DNA of 64,000 nt from Patiria pectinifera (Eukaryota; Echinodermata; Asteroidea; Valvatida; Asterinidae). The position numbers and the translations under genes were made by a program. Below the pieces are notes generated by a model. The model was not told where the DNA came from and searched no databases. It was given only the letters and a program-made list of their open reading frames with translations. The stretch covers positions 10,410,932 to 10,474,931 of the forward strand of contig CM057138.1 in NCBI GenBank assembly GCA_029964075.1, read 5' to 3'. Position 1 is the stretch's first letter; each line of letters starts with the position of its first letter. Shown piece after piece: positions 1 through 12,279 of the stretch.

Positions 1-1284
1 GTAGCCTACATGTATTTTGTACAGGCCTACAGGTAAAATCGCGTGGACCAATATCATCAAGACACATATTTCTTTATTCTCCTCTCACACAAAACTATGA
101 ATTGCAATCAAATAACAAATTTAGGGAATTCAATGAGACCCTTTCACAACATTTTTTTCTTTGGAAATATGTAAAAAACATTTTTTTTTAGCATTCTGGC
201 ACACTTGCAATGGCTCCAGATCATTTCCTAAATGATCATCGACGGCACGGTTGTAAAGTCTGTTTATTAATTCCCATTACATTCGCCAATGAACCAATCA
301 TGCCATCAAGGTAAACGCAAATGTGACGTTTAATACATGGCTATCTTTTATACTCTGGTAATAGTCACAGGTTTTCTGCGTGTTTGCAATCACGATGACA
401 GTTGTCAGAACGCTGAAGTTAATAATGCGCTCGCTGTGACATTAGAGTTTCGTTTATCACAAAGTATAGTGAAAGGGTATCAGACTATTATGTTTACAGC
501 GTGTATCACACTTTCTGTCTGACACCCAATCCCGCGTTGCAACAAAGCAGTACACGTCATGGGCTGTTCCTTCGGTTAGATATCCCCCGCTGCGCTGTAT
601 GTATTCGATATTAAGACATGAGGGAGACCGTTCAATGAATGACAAAGAAGGTTTGCTCTGCGCTCGCTTGACGCCAGTGTAGCATGAATTTAGGTTGTAT
701 GAAGTACGGACTCATTGGGGGTATTGCGCATGCCCGTGCATAGACAATTAGGAGATGGACCGGTCACGCGAGAGGGTTTAACCAATAAAAGGGACAAAGA
801 GTCCGATTTTCATACGAGTCCGATTTTCGTATGACACCGGGTCCCGTACACGGACGACGGGCGGGAACGTGGTCCATGTAGTAGTCATTCACAAGTTGCT
901 TTCACAGCTCAGTGGTTTGATTAAAGAATGTGCGTGTTCACGTACAATTTTGCAATGTCTTATCTTGCATATTTTCTAGATAGAAATTAGAATAGCTAGA
1001 AAAAAATATTCCAACTATTAATTTAAATGAGTCTCAGGGTGAACAAAAAATGTACACATAAAAATCTGGTTTCGGGATTTAAAGTGAATGAAGTTTTTGC
1101 GTCAACAGAAAAACTTAAACCTTAAAACAAAGGGGGGAAATAATACGTTGTACGTCAAGCAATCAGTAAAACCCATATAGGCCTACATTTACACGTGTTC
1201 GTGCAAAGAAAATACATGTACTGTCATTTTATACTCTTTGGCAAAGAAAATTCTGCAGATAATCATAGCCAGGGCAAACCATAG
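1..1284. other. Unassigned gene-poor DNA with a dispersed repeat
   Basis: No exon-like signal was recognised. The part at about 754-835 is a diverged copy of a segment seen again at about 11797-11890, where motifs around 'gtcacg..cgagggttaacca' and 'gagtccgattttcat' recur. It is therefore probably an old dispersed repeat. The part near 681-740 also resembles 8913-8970, around 'gactcattgg' and 'attgcgcatgc'. The rest is AT-rich spacer. Confidence 0.5.
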
Positions 1285-1291
1285 TTGGCCA

Positions 1292-2790
1292 GGCGCTGTA
1301 ATCCTCGAACAATAACCACTAATCCGTTGATAGCGACCCAGAGAGCCACTCCAGTCAACCATGCTCACGCTTGAATAACCGAGTGTTCATACCGATCGGG
1401 AGCTACAGAGTGGGTCATAACCACCCGCTTCTCGAGCGTCACGCTTGAATAAAAGAGTGCCCAGTATTCATACCGATCGGGGCTACCGAGTGGGCCACTT
1501 CATACCGATCGGGGGTCAAGCCCGCCCGCTTCTATTCTCAAACGGGTATCAGACTTTTCTGTTTAAAATGTGTATGAATTAACGTGAATAAGGGGCAAGT
1601 GCGCTGTCGTAGTCTAAAATTCAACAACATCACATCATTACCACACGCAAAACAATTCATGTTCGTCATATGGGGAATACTTTATTTCAATTAATACAGA
1701 ATGAGGTATTTCGTACATTTGATCAATTCCGAGAATATAGATATCGAACATCGTATTTCGAAAAATTCAAAGAAAAAAATCACACCATTGTTCATGTACA
1801 GACCTTGCAAACTAGGTAGTTGTATCAAGTTCATTTGTCAAATGATTTCATGCAAAAACAAAACACTTGCATCTATGAAGCTAAAAAAGAATACAATTCC
1901 ACAAAAAATATAATGATTGCCAGTGTCTTCCACACCAACCCAACCTGAGTTGGGCGCTGTAATCCTCGAACAATAACCACTAATCCGTTGATAGCGACCA
2001 AGAGAGCCACTCCAGTCAACCAAGCTCACGCTTGAATAACCGAGCGTTCATACCGATCGGGAGCTACAGAGTGGGTCATTCCCACCCGCTTCTCGATCGT
2101 CACGCTTGAATAAAAGAGTGCCCAGTATTCATACCGATCGGGGCTACCGAGTGGGCCACTTCATATCGATCGGGGGTCAAGCCCGCCCGCTTCTATTCTC
2201 AAACGAGTATCAGACTTTTCTGTTTAAAATGCGTATGCATTAACGTGAATAAGGGGCAAGTGCGGTGTTGTAGTCTAAAATTCAAAAACATCACGTTATT
2301 ACCACACGCAAAACAATTCATGTTCGTCATATGGGGAATACTTTATTTCAATTAATACAGAATGAGGTATTTCGTACATTTGATCAATTCCGAGAATATA
2401 GATATCGAACATCGTATTTCGAAAAATTCAAAGAAAAAAACATTCGCACCTTGATCATCTAGCCTTTAACCATTGTTCATATATAGAACTTTGCAAACTA
2501 GGCAGTTTTATCAAGTTTATTTGTCAAATGATTTCATGCAAAAATAAAATACTTGCATTCTATGAAGATTCTATGAAAAGAATAAAATTCCACACCAACC
2601 CAACCTGAGTTGGGCGCTGTAATCCTCGAACAATAACCACTAATCCGTTGATAACAGCTATTGTTGTGACCCAGAGGGCCACTCCAGCAGTCAACCGAGC
2701 GTCACGCTTGAGTAACCGGGCGGGTACAGTGTTCGAAGCGGGCGGCAGCTTACTGGGCGGGCCGAGCTCGCCCGGTTCTCGAACGGTCCC
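1292..2790. repeat. Tandem repeat, about 660-bp unit, 2.2 copies
   Basis: Copies begin at 1292, 1953 and 2613 with the same phrase, 'ggcgctgtaatcctcgaac', giving periods of 661 and 660 bp. The first two are complete and closely similar. The third keeps only about 180 bp before diverging. Within each unit the phrase 'ttcataccgatcggg' recurs several times, so the unit itself grew from shorter repeats. Open frames inside it are short and not conserved between copies. Confidence 0.9.
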
Positions 2791-2815
2791 ATTCCGGATC
2801 CCATTCCTTATGACA

Positions 2816-2853
2816 CATCTCACAAAAGTTCAATCTTGAACTTTTGTGAGATG
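2816..2853. repeat. Perfect 18-bp hairpin with 2-nt loop
   Basis: The arm CATCTCACAAAAGTTCAA (2816-2833) is followed by the loop TC and the exact reverse complement (2836-2853). It sits at the end of the third 660-bp unit. No T-run follows it and nothing here suggests a bacterial-type terminator. It is probably the tip of a foldback or a replication-slippage product. Confidence 0.85.
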
Positions 2854-5129
2854 AGATGAAGCTACTGAATATGAACTAGTTTAAAGCAAATCGGGATCTC
2901 CGTGGAGCCTGCCACGTATCAAAGTTGATATAAGACACTCGCAGCGTGGTGTTTGAAGCAAGTGAATTGCCATTTTACTCCTGACAGAATGTTTAGAGTT
3001 GCTGCACTATTTTGGGGAGTTGCCGAGGTGATTCAACAACTGTTTCCTGACCAAACAAAACCATACACAAACAGTTGTTGAAAATGCTGTTGTTATCCTT
3101 GTCAAAGATGTTTAGACTATTTAGAACATTGTGCAGCCACATGTAATCCAACATGCCCAAGTTTTGTGAAACTGATCGGCAGTTTATTGCGCTGCTGTGC
3201 AACAAATTTGTTGCATAAGTCCTACACATGGAGTAATTAGGCACTGTTTGGTGAAATCGGCTGCTGATGCATTGAGGACACAACAGCACAAAGGCAACAT
3301 AACATTGATATTTTATTGTTGACATGTTCAGATGGTAACTTCTGTGAACTTGTAATTCTGCCAGTTTATTGAACTGTACAGCCCACCCTTTCATTGTTTC
3401 CAATATTATCGCCGTGATATTTCCCTAAGGGCCTAGCCTTGATCAGTTTGGAGACTAATTAACCCTTTCCTTATCACATTATTTATTGACTTGGCTCTCC
3501 TCAGAACCACAGTGTTGGCTCAGTCATGCGGAAATCACTAGAGAGAGAAAAATTTAAAACTCACTTTTTTTCAACCCTGATTTTTACTGCCAAGGAGTAA
3601 TTAAAATTGAATTATATTCACAAAATATTCGAACCCAACTCTGTGGCGCGCTCCCTCTTGGGAACGATACGTACTACGAGCAATGCCCAACACGCACACC
3701 AGCATACATTTGCACACAAATACCGCACCATGGGTATAGTACTTTGGTTGTTGATGGTATAGTACTTTGGTTGCTACAGGCATAGTACTTTTGGTGTGCA
3801 CTGAAAGATGGCAAAAATAGAAAGTACCATGTGACTTGCTCTCGGCCAATCAAGACACAGAATCTGCGGGTGAGGTGTTATAAATGCAAATAGCCGTACT
3901 ACTGAGTTTCGAGTTTTGCAGTCTTGTGCACCAACATGGATGCGACAAGCAGGCTCATCAGTGAATTAGCAATATAATAATTTAATATCGCTCAATTGCT
4001 GAGTATCATTCTCCAGCGTGTCTGTCTCACCTTTAGTTCCTGACTGTCATTTACTTTGGCACTTTCCAGCAATGCCAGGAAGGAGCAGTATTCTTCATTA
4101 GTATAACGGCCGATCCCTGAAGTGAAAAGGCACACATAGAAAGCCAGTTTTAATTTGTTTACCTTTTCAGGACAAAATTTGATAAAAAATGACACTTTTA
4201 TGTATTCAAATAAATACTTAACTGAAGGGGGCTCACAAACTGTAACCTACAAGCAAAGAAGTTTGATAGCGACTGCCAAGGAGGAATACAAAAATTATCA
4301 AACACAGATTTTGGTTGCTCGATATAAGGTGTACCAACCTGACCATTGAGGTTTCTTCCAAAGAAATAGCGAATGTTGAGTAGGCAAACAAATAAATTCA
4401 AGTATTTTTGACGCAAAAGGATTGTTGAGAAGTGTTTTGTGAAGACAGAAAAGACAGCAGGATGAATTTTTTTATTTATTTATTCATTTTTATTTTTTTT
4501 TACCTTGCCGATAAATTTTTTAGGATTGCAGCCTAAAAATGTGGTCGGTCGGGAAACTGGAAGCAGAATTTTATTTTTGGCCTTAACAGGGTTGTACAAA
4601 GGTCGTCTGTAAATTTAGGATTTTCTACCCGGGTATTAACCTCTCAACCCTGGTGTCGACTAGGGTTGGATTTTACCCTTATTCTTGTTAGTGCAAAAGT
4701 GGTTTCTGAAATGTCCGTTTTTGGACAGTTTGAAAAGCCCTCCATGGGTTCAAATTTGCCCATCCAAAAACACTGTTTGGAATTTGTTAAAGGTAGAGTA
4801 TATTGTTTATCAATGTGCATTTTTTGGCTTGAAGCAACAAAAGAGCTCAAAATCTAAAGAAGGGTGCTGAACCACTACCCTAATGAAGATTAAGCTCAGT
4901 GAATGCAGTATCTTCTGAGCGAACCATATTCTGGGATCTCGATTTCAATTCAAAAGTTGGGCCCGAAATCAGCATCAGGGTCTCCGGGACACCTTCTCAC
5001 TGAGCGGATAGCAGTTAAGTGATGTCACACACTGAACCAATGAATTGTAGCAACTGCATGCGAGTGTGTGTCGTGTCAATGCTTGTGCGCACCCATTCAC
5101 GGCTTTGCAGAATTAAAAAAAGGGAATAC
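2854..5129. other. Unassigned spacer
   Basis: No recognisable gene. The minus-strand open frame across 2993-3403 (about 130 codons) matches no family I know and has no clear splice or start context, so I do not call it. Around 3730-3800 a short motif, 'tatagtactttggttg', recurs two to three times. The stretch 4465-4505 is an A/T homopolymer-rich run. Confidence 0.4.
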
Positions 5130-5132
5130 TAA

Positions 5133-5514
5133 GGCCAAAAAAAAAAAGTCTCCGGTTTCTGATAGAGCTTGCCCCATAAGTGGTGCGGCAACGCGGCTTT
5201 TTTTTTTTTTTACCTGTTTTTTTTTTTTTTTTTGGCTTCAAATGTCGGCTCATGACTGCAAATGGTGCCCGACTAAACTTAGTGCAAATATATGGGAGTC
5301 CAGAGAGGCCACATAAATCTTAATATTCTCGATCATAACCCCTTCTAAAAACACGTTAAAATTGTGCAGCAGCAGAATTCCAGTCAAACCAGTGAGTTTG
5401 GCGGTTTTGAAACATCATCTTGTATTGAAAAAAAAAACTTTTTCATTTTGCCGACGCGCATGGCTACGGCGATGCGCGCACATACCAGAAACCGGAGACT
5501 TTTTTTTTTTGGCC
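5133..5514. mobile_element. Harbinger-like MITE (382 bp)
   Basis: The element begins GGCC followed by an A-run and 'gtctccggtttctg'. It ends with the inverse, 'cagaaaccggagac', a T-run and GGCC, so it has terminal inverted repeats of about 30 bp. The flanking bases are TAA on both sides (5130-5132 and 5515-5517), a 3-bp target duplication. GGCC-type termini with a TWA target site are typical of PIF/Harbinger elements. There is no coding capacity. It is the same family, in opposite orientation, as the copy at 26375-26738. Confidence 0.8.
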
Positions 5515-7817
5515 TAACGGCAATTTCCAAAAATGCATCTTTGGAAATGACTTTCTTTTACAATTTTCTTCAAAATGACTTAATTTCACAGGGAGTTTAA
5601 TGTCATTACTATCTGTAAACTTCTTGGGTAGCTGCAAATGAGATACTTTACATGTACTTTTACCATTGAAGCAACTCACCTCGGATACACATTGCGAAGG
5701 CAAGTATGGGTAGGACTGTACCTACTACCTTGCCAATACCGAGCATACCTTCATAGCTGAAATAATCTGTGAAACAGCAAAATTAGACCACTGATTAATT
5801 GCATCTATATTGAAATTTCATTGGTCCAATACTTGTTTTCATTGCGTCATGTTTGAGTTAAAAGTGTGCAAATGTCAGACTTGTATTCGAGTCACCAAAC
5901 GTTGAGTCTGAGTCCGAGTCACCTCTCCCAAGTCCGAGACCCGAGTATGCAGGTCCAGTCGAGTCACAAGTCACAAAGGTCAAGTCCAAGTCCGAGTCAC
6001 AAGTCACCTTTAACCCTCGGAGTCGACTGACCAAAAAAAATCACACCGTGAAACCACATGGAGAATTTTATCACCACACTGTTTCTAGGTCAATAACTCC
6101 CTCATGCACATGATATAGGCAGGTCACATGGCCTTCGTGTGGGCCAGGATTGTTTACGACCTGTCTGAGCTCTGGGCGGCACGAGGGGTTGACACAGAGA
6201 GATCGAGGGTTTGACACAGAGAGATCAGCGGCACAAAGGGGTTGGCCACTAAGATCTCCAATTACTGCACAAAGGCATTAGGCACCTCTTGGGGCTGCTG
6301 TCTTTCAACACTCCTTACTCGGCAGTGGTTGGGGCCTGGCCAATTGGAGTCTACAGGCTTGTGGTGTATATTAGGGGTGAGGATTACATGGAATCTTGGC
6401 CTTATTGGCCCATTGAAAAAAAAGTTATGACCATATTTGGAAAATGTGGAGAATTTTATCACCATGTGGCCACACCGAGGGTTAATATGAGATATAGGCC
6501 TATTATGAGGTACGGCTAAAATCCTCACAGTGTAATTTGCCCATTTTTTCCAAAGCTTTTATGTAGTTCAGCGGACTGCAAATACAGGTACAATGCCTTG
6601 ACTGACATTGATAGATATGATAGGTCAGCCCTGATGAGTGCTTGTCAATGATGGATTAATTAGTTCAGTGACAATGAATGTAAAGAAGGTTCGCTCATGC
6701 ATATCCCAGCAAAACAATGACATTGCCCTCTAAGATGGCTGCTGCACAAAGCAGTATTCAAGGCCATCCTTCTTTCAAACCCCTTGAACAGATTTTGGCT
6801 GTTATGTGATTTAATCCACGGGGGTTCTGGCAGATGGTAACCAGCCTGTACAAAAGCTATGGGAGTGGAAGTGGACAGGTTTTTGGATGGTTTAGGACAG
6901 TTATATGTCTGTAGGAGGATTTAAATAAAAGCCTCGTCATTCAAGTTGATTTCAACAACAAAAAACTCAAGCACGAAGATTGATTGTTAAAGAAAATCTC
7001 CCCAGCAGTAATGGTAACATACAATGAATGTTACGTGAGAAATTGGCTACACATTTGATACATGCACTTACTTTTGCGATACAAGTAGGCCAATAAGAAC
7101 GGAGATGTGTAGTAAGAAAAGGACCAGCACAATGAGATCTGTTAGTGAAAAAAAAAACATGTTGAAATACATTTACTAAATGAATATATTTTGGTGGTTG
7201 GTCGGGAATGTTCATTAAACAGAATGATTCCAGCAGCGACCATATATTTTGTATATCTCCAAGGCTCCTCGCGATTAGGAGGATTGAGGCTGAATGCCAC
7301 ACATGTGTCATTTGATTGTGACTGATGCATTGTGTTTAGCACGTAAGCTGTACCCTCCATTGTTTATGTTCATCCGTGCATAACTGAGTCCTGCATTTCG
7401 CTCAATACCACACTGCTTTTGAATGTCATTGGCACTGCCCCAACCATTAACAGTGATTGTCGGAGGATTTTGAAGGATTACAGCAGTCCCCTCCACGGAA
7501 CAAATTCAACAAATAATGGATGATTTTGCAGAATTGCTACCTTTTACTAGCCAAAAGAGACTAGGGGGTTAGGGCTAAGACCTTGTTTGTCTCATACACA
7601 TGTGAATGAGTAAAGTTTGCTGAATTTTGCTTTACAGGATTTTTCACAACCAGGGTCTAAGTCTGGGTAAAGAGCTTGAAATTACAAATAGAAATCCCTT
7701 TAGAGAAGTCACAGCCACTCACAATTCTGACAACATTGTTTCCCTGGCGTTCCAAAACACTTGGTTGGTACTCATGTCCCTGTAAATTAAGAACAGGAAA
7801 CAATTTGTAAGTTACGA
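5515..7817. other. Unassigned spacer with low-complexity tract
   Basis: No gene was recognised. At 5880-6010 there is a degenerate tract of 'gagtc', 'aagtccgagtcac' and 'caagtcac' words. A phrase near 6055-6080, 'tggagaattttatcaccac', recurs near 6449-6470. Minus-strand open frames between 7142 and 7496 look superficially exon-like but lack clear splice sites and match no family I recognise. Confidence 0.4.
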
Positions 7818-7913
7818 TTGAGAATGGGATTGGGGACAACGTTAAGGGTTTGCAGACATGGGTCGGGCCCTTACAGAAATTCTGGCAAGCTTGTCTGCAA
7901 GCTTGCTCTCATG

Positions 7914-8124
7914 GCGTGCGGGCAAGCGTGCGGGCAAGCGTGCGGGCAAGCGTGCGGGCAAGCGTGCGGGCAAGCGTGCGGGCAAGCGTGCGGGCAAGCG
8001 TGCGGGCAAGCGTGCGGGCAAGCGTGCGGGCAAGCGTGCGGGCAAGCGTGCAGGCAAGCGTGCAGACAAGCGTGCAGGCAAGCGTGCAGACAAGCTTGCA
8101 GACAAGCTTGCAGACAAGCTTGCA
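7914..8124. repeat. 12-bp minisatellite, about 17 units
   Basis: The unit is gcgtgcgggcaa. Eleven consecutive units (7914-8045) are identical. The next six drift through gcgtgcaggcaa, gcgtgcagacaa and gcttgcagacaa. Because 12 is a multiple of three and the unit has no stop in any phase, all six frames stay open here, which produces long but meaningless open frames. Confidence 0.97.
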
Positions 8125-8460
8125 AGGTGCCAAAAATGCAAATTTATGGGCTTGCAGACACTTGAAGCCAGCTTGTGGAAGGCTTGCAACAGGCTTTTTG
8201 AGAGCTTGCAAGAAATTGATGATTGCGTATGAAAGCGTGCCTGCTAGCTTGCGGCAAGCGTGCCTGCTACGGTAGCTTGCGGCAAGCGTGCCTGCTAGCT
8301 TGAGGCAAGCGTGCCTGCTTACTTGTGGCAAGCTTGCCTGCTAGTGCTGGTTTGCAGCAGGTTTTTAGCTTGCAGGCATTACCTTGTGGGCTTATGATCA
8401 GCTTGCACGCATTGCCTGTGAGCCTCCGAGAAGCTTGCAGGCAAGCTAAGGCAGGATTTT
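8125..8460. repeat. Degenerate flank of the minisatellite
   Basis: The words 'gcttgcggcaagcgtgcctg', 'gctagcttgcggcaa' and 'aagcttgcctgctag' recur about every 23-30 bp from roughly 8228 to 8350, and similar words continue to about 8460. The tract appears to derive from the same gc(g/t)tgc..caa ancestor as the 12-bp array, with additional higher-order organisation. Confidence 0.75.
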
Positions 8461-9038
8461 ATCTTGCTGGCAAGGTAATCCTGCACTGTGTGCAGGGTAC
8501 AAAACTCTTAACTGAGATTTACTTTTCCATTTTTACCAGGTACATGTAATATGTACATGTATGCATGAAAAAAAAACACAGGCAGAAACGTTCGTTAACT
8601 AGTAACAGTTATATATTTTGGCTGAAAGTGAAACTGAGGAGACATTTGTTACCAACATGTTTACATTTACAAATAGTCTTTTCAAATACAAATTTTCTTC
8701 CTGGTTAAAACATTGCAATCATGTGGTAATTTCAAGGGAAAGAATGCTGCAACCTGACGCTACTTCAGTGGTTGTGTACACAGTCTATTGAGAGTAAAAA
8801 AAACAAATCAAAAGTATTTCCTTACAAAATTGGAAATTTTCTCGGTCCCAGATTCATGTCTTATCATAATTTATCGTGGTCCCATGCTGTCTTTTGTGAT
8901 TTGATACGGCCGGTGTAGCGTGAATATCTGACTCCATGAAATATAGACTCATTGGTATTATTGCGCATGCGTAAGTACGATAATGTGCCATTTTTAGGAT
9001 TACATACATTGTGTACCAACGACAGCTGGAGTTACCTC
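8461..9038. other. Unassigned spacer
   Basis: AT-rich sequence without exon signals. The part near 8913-8970 is a diverged copy of 681-740 (see the first entry). Confidence 0.4.
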
Positions 9039-9188
9039 AGCCCTAAAGTTTATCATTGGGTTGTCATTTAGGGCTGGAGGAAATTGTTAACTTGGACTAG
9101 CAGACATTTGGCAGGTACAAAAATGAATTCGAAAAAGGGGCCATTTTGTCCCCGTAACACACTAATTGGGACTCACCAAAACCTTGCC

Positions 9189-9885
9189 TAGCCTTGGTCA
9201 ATGCTCTCGTCGTCATTCGTCCCGTACGCGGTCAATCGTCAGCATATATCCTCACGCGCTATGCACATGCATGTAAAAATACAGCGCGAACAGTGACCTC
9301 ATGCGGCCACTATTTTTTTATGCAAATCAGTTGGGGACGATCTCGAGCCTTGGTTCAATCGTCGGCAAAAGCTTATGTTTTTCTTTATTTTGCGCTGGAT
9401 TTCTAGCGCACGACCTCGTATGCGAATACAGATAAGTGTAGGCGGGGCTAATATGTGGAGTGTCCAATCACACCTTGGTAAATCCGGACGTCATCAAATT
9501 ATTTGCAGCTCTTCGCCTTTTGCGGACGTGACAGGAACCACAGTTTTTGTGCATTGGTGCCGAGTGCAGAGACACACAACGTGTACGTGTATGGATTATG
9601 TACGGTGCCACATTTCACTATGCAAGTTTCCACGAAACGATCGACCAATAAGAAAACGACATTTAAGGTCAGCTAAGGCTATTAACATAATGAGCACCAC
9701 CCCCAATGATTGAACCAAGGTTCTCGATCGTCCCCAAATGATTTGCATATAAAAATAGTGGCCGCGTGAGGTCGCTGTTCGCGCTGTATTTTTACATGCA
9801 TGTGCATAGCGCGTGAGGATATACATGTATGCCGACGATTGACTGCGTACGGGACAAATAACAACGGGAGCATTGACCAAGGCTA
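9189..9885. mobile_element. Mutator-like TIR element inserted in the outer element
   Basis: The arms, about 175 bp each (9189-9362 and 9709-9885), are inverted copies starting TAGCCTTGGTCAATGCTC. They are bracketed by a 9-bp direct repeat, AACCTTGCC, at 9180-9188 and 9886-9894. The right arm of the outer element contains the uninterrupted sequence, confirming the insertion. Long TIRs with a 9-bp target duplication fit the Mutator (MULE) pattern. The central 346 bp show no transposase. Confidence 0.8.
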
Positions 9886-9954
9886 AACCTTGCCTGGCAT
9901 AAAATAACCACTACACAGGTCCTACAAGAAAAATAAAACGATCCACGATGAAAA

Positions 9955-10093
9955 TGGCGCTGAAGCGCCCACCCGACGACTGTTTGATGCACTACTGCTG
10001 CACTAACTATGAGGCTTCACTCGCATCACGGCAGAGGTAGAACTGCAGCCGAAGTTGGCCAACAACAGTCGTCGGGTGGGCGCTTCAGCGCCA
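9955..10093. repeat. Inner inverted repeat, 29-bp arms
   Basis: Arms at 9955-9983 and 10065-10093 are exact reverse complements, beginning tggcgctgaagcgcc. Each arm can itself fold because ggcgct and agcgcc pair. It is perhaps a third small inserted element (139 bp) within the outer foldback element. No target duplication was seen. Confidence 0.75.
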
Positions 10094-10466
10094 TACCGCG
10101 CCCCGCCGTGCAGTTGGCAAGTGTAACTGGTGGTTCGCTGTTTATGCATGGTAATCGACAGCGCATTGCATTTTGTTTGTGCACAAATCTACTCCGGGCA
10201 TCATCATGGCCGCACCGCTTGATCGGCTACCTCCTTTTTTCGCTGCAATTGTAGGCTGAATTTTCATCGTGGATCATTTTTTTTCTTCAAGGACCTGTGT
10301 AGTAGTTATGCCAGGCAAGGTTTGGGCGAGTCCCAATTAGTGTGTTGCGGGGACAAAATGGCACATTTTCGAATTCATTTTTGTAAAGTTCTGCCAAGTG
10401 CCTGCTAGTCCAAGTTAATAACTTCCTCCAGCCCTAAATGACAACCCAATGACAAAATTTAGGGCT

Positions 10467-11922
10467 GACATGTACATGTAGGTATGTGACAACATTTTTT
10501 AAGTTTGTTGGTTACCAGTGTACCCTACATCAATGAAAAGATCTTGAAGAAAACTTTATAATAAAACAAAGATCAGCTTTCTACAATGTAGGACAAATAT
10601 GAAGAAAGTTATACATTTTTGAAAGTCAAAAATTTGTAAAAAAAATTCGCTATGTTTCAATGGGAAAAGTGTGACCACTTTTCTTGATTTTCACAGAAAA
10701 TGTACTTCAAATTGTCATGACTTCCTTAATTGTGAACCTATTAGCAAGACATTGATACCAAGAGAGAGCTTAAAAAAGGGGCAGCAAAATGAAGTATGAA
10801 TTAATTTCTTCCCTAAAATTTATTTAATTTTAATTGAACTACAATAATTATTAACGAATCGAATGTAAACAGTGCAATTTTGTCATTACCGAAGTTACTA
10901 TACATAGACTGTCCCCTGGCTCCCAATTTTTGAAGTCCAAATTAGAATGGGGTCAGGAAACCACCAGTATGAGGTCACTAGCAACATTCAGCCAATCATA
11001 TGGCGATAAGTAAGGTCACATGATCTTTACAGCGATGTAAGCAGTGCTGTAAGCCAATCAAATGGCATCATCCAGGTCACATGACCTGACCAGCAATTTT
11101 GACCGTTTGATGAGCAAAATATACGCGAAATCATCCATAAACATCCACTTCATAAAACATCATTTCACAGTAAACAATCATTCCATAGCGTGCAAAACCG
11201 TCTTAAAATTAATTTAAATGTCTTTTTATCAAGAACGATTGTCGGAATAAGGGTTTCCAAACGCCAAGAAAAAGTGAAAAGTTCCGCTGAAAAGTGGCCA
11301 TATTTTGTCATCACAAAATGACATTTTGTTGCGCGACTTAAGATTTTCGCATCCTAGAAAACTATGTTCTCATCGATAGATTTACTTCAACAATGTCCAA
11401 ACTTTGCACAGATGTGGATTAATTTATGAGTTAAAAGTAAGTAATATGTTAAAGAACAATTATAAGTACAACTGTAGGCCTACTTTCATGTTGAAAATTG
11501 ACAGCTTTCATGACCCTAAATTTGCCAACGAAATATTTTTATCTTCTCAAGCACCCATTGAAAAAAATTTAAAAAGATGCTAAACAATTAAGAGGAGGAT
11601 CTGAGCTACGTCATCGCAAAAGAATATTGGACAACAAATAGACTAGCTACAACTAAAACAAATCATCCCGTTGTCCGCACTGTCGCGCGGTGAGGTCACA
11701 CGTTTCTGGTCACTTTCTGACGCGCTCGCTGTGCACGATTCTCACATAGCCTACTAGTATGACTTGGCTGAAGCTTAACTCCAGCTATAACGTAGAGTGA
11801 CCTGTCACGTGCGAGGGATTAACCATTAATAGGGAAAAGGACTAAGGAGTCCGTTTTCATAGGAGTCGGATTTTCATATCACACCGGAGTCGTCTTTTTA
11901 TCGAAACTAAACAGGGGCCCTA
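10467..11922. other. Unassigned AT-rich spacer
   Basis: No exon or transposon terminus was recognised. The stretch at about 10975-11100 holds two similar short phrases about 70 bp apart ('gccaatcatatggcg', 'gccaatcaaatggca', each followed by 'ggtcacatgacct' or similar). The end (11797-11890) is a diverged copy of 754-835. Confidence 0.4.
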
Positions 11923-12154
11923 ATGCGCCTATCAAATGTTTCCCCCACCCCTCCCACCCCGTGCTGCCCCAGGTCCGACGTCGGGATTTGGTCACGTTTT
12001 TCATACCCCAGGCCAGGGTGAGGATTTTGGTCCCTCAAATTACATTGTTAACGTTGGCGTACTATTAATGGAAAGGCAATCACAAGTGTGCCCCGGCCCT
12101 ACTCCTAGAACTATGAGGCTCCACTACGTGGAGCAGTCATAGTTCGAATACAGG

Positions 12155-12279
12155 TCAACTCGTACGCGAACCAACTCGTACGCGGGTCAATTCGTACGCG
12201 AACCGACTCGTACGCGGACCAACTCGTACGCGGACCAACTCGTACGCGGACCAACTCGTACGCGGACCAACTCGTACGC
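12155..12279. repeat. 16-bp minisatellite, left arm
   Basis: About eight units of ccaactcgtacgcgga with single-base variants. The core actcgtacgcg contains the palindrome cgtacg. This array is the mirror image of the one at 13383-13545. Confidence 0.9.

Larger units (their letters stand above)
9039..10466. mobile_element. Long-TIR (foldback) element, outer of a nested pair
   Basis: Outer arms are inverted copies. 9039-9188 matches 10311-10466 reversed, and 9886-9955, which continues the left arm after an inner insertion, matches 10259-10323 reversed. The arms are thus about 215 bp, interrupted on the left by the element at 9189-9885. The tips read AGCCCTAAA and TTTAGGGCT. No target duplication was evident. 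The middle (10094-10258) holds no recognisable transposase, so it is non-autonomous. A further inverted pair lies inside (9955-9983 and 10065-10093). Confidence 0.8.

Noticed and set aside
2993..3403. 136-codon minus-strand frame
   Set aside because: No recognisable family, no supporting splice or start context, and surrounded by repeats.
7142..7496. Two overlapping minus-strand frames that look mildly protein-like
   Set aside because: There is no acceptor or donor at plausible places and no family match. Kept only as a note.
7818..8331. Long open frames of 84-141 codons on both strands with repeating ACGQ-, VRAS-, KRAG- and PARL-type peptides
   Set aside because: They are produced by a stop-free 12-bp minisatellite whose length is divisible by three. 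There is no gene evidence.
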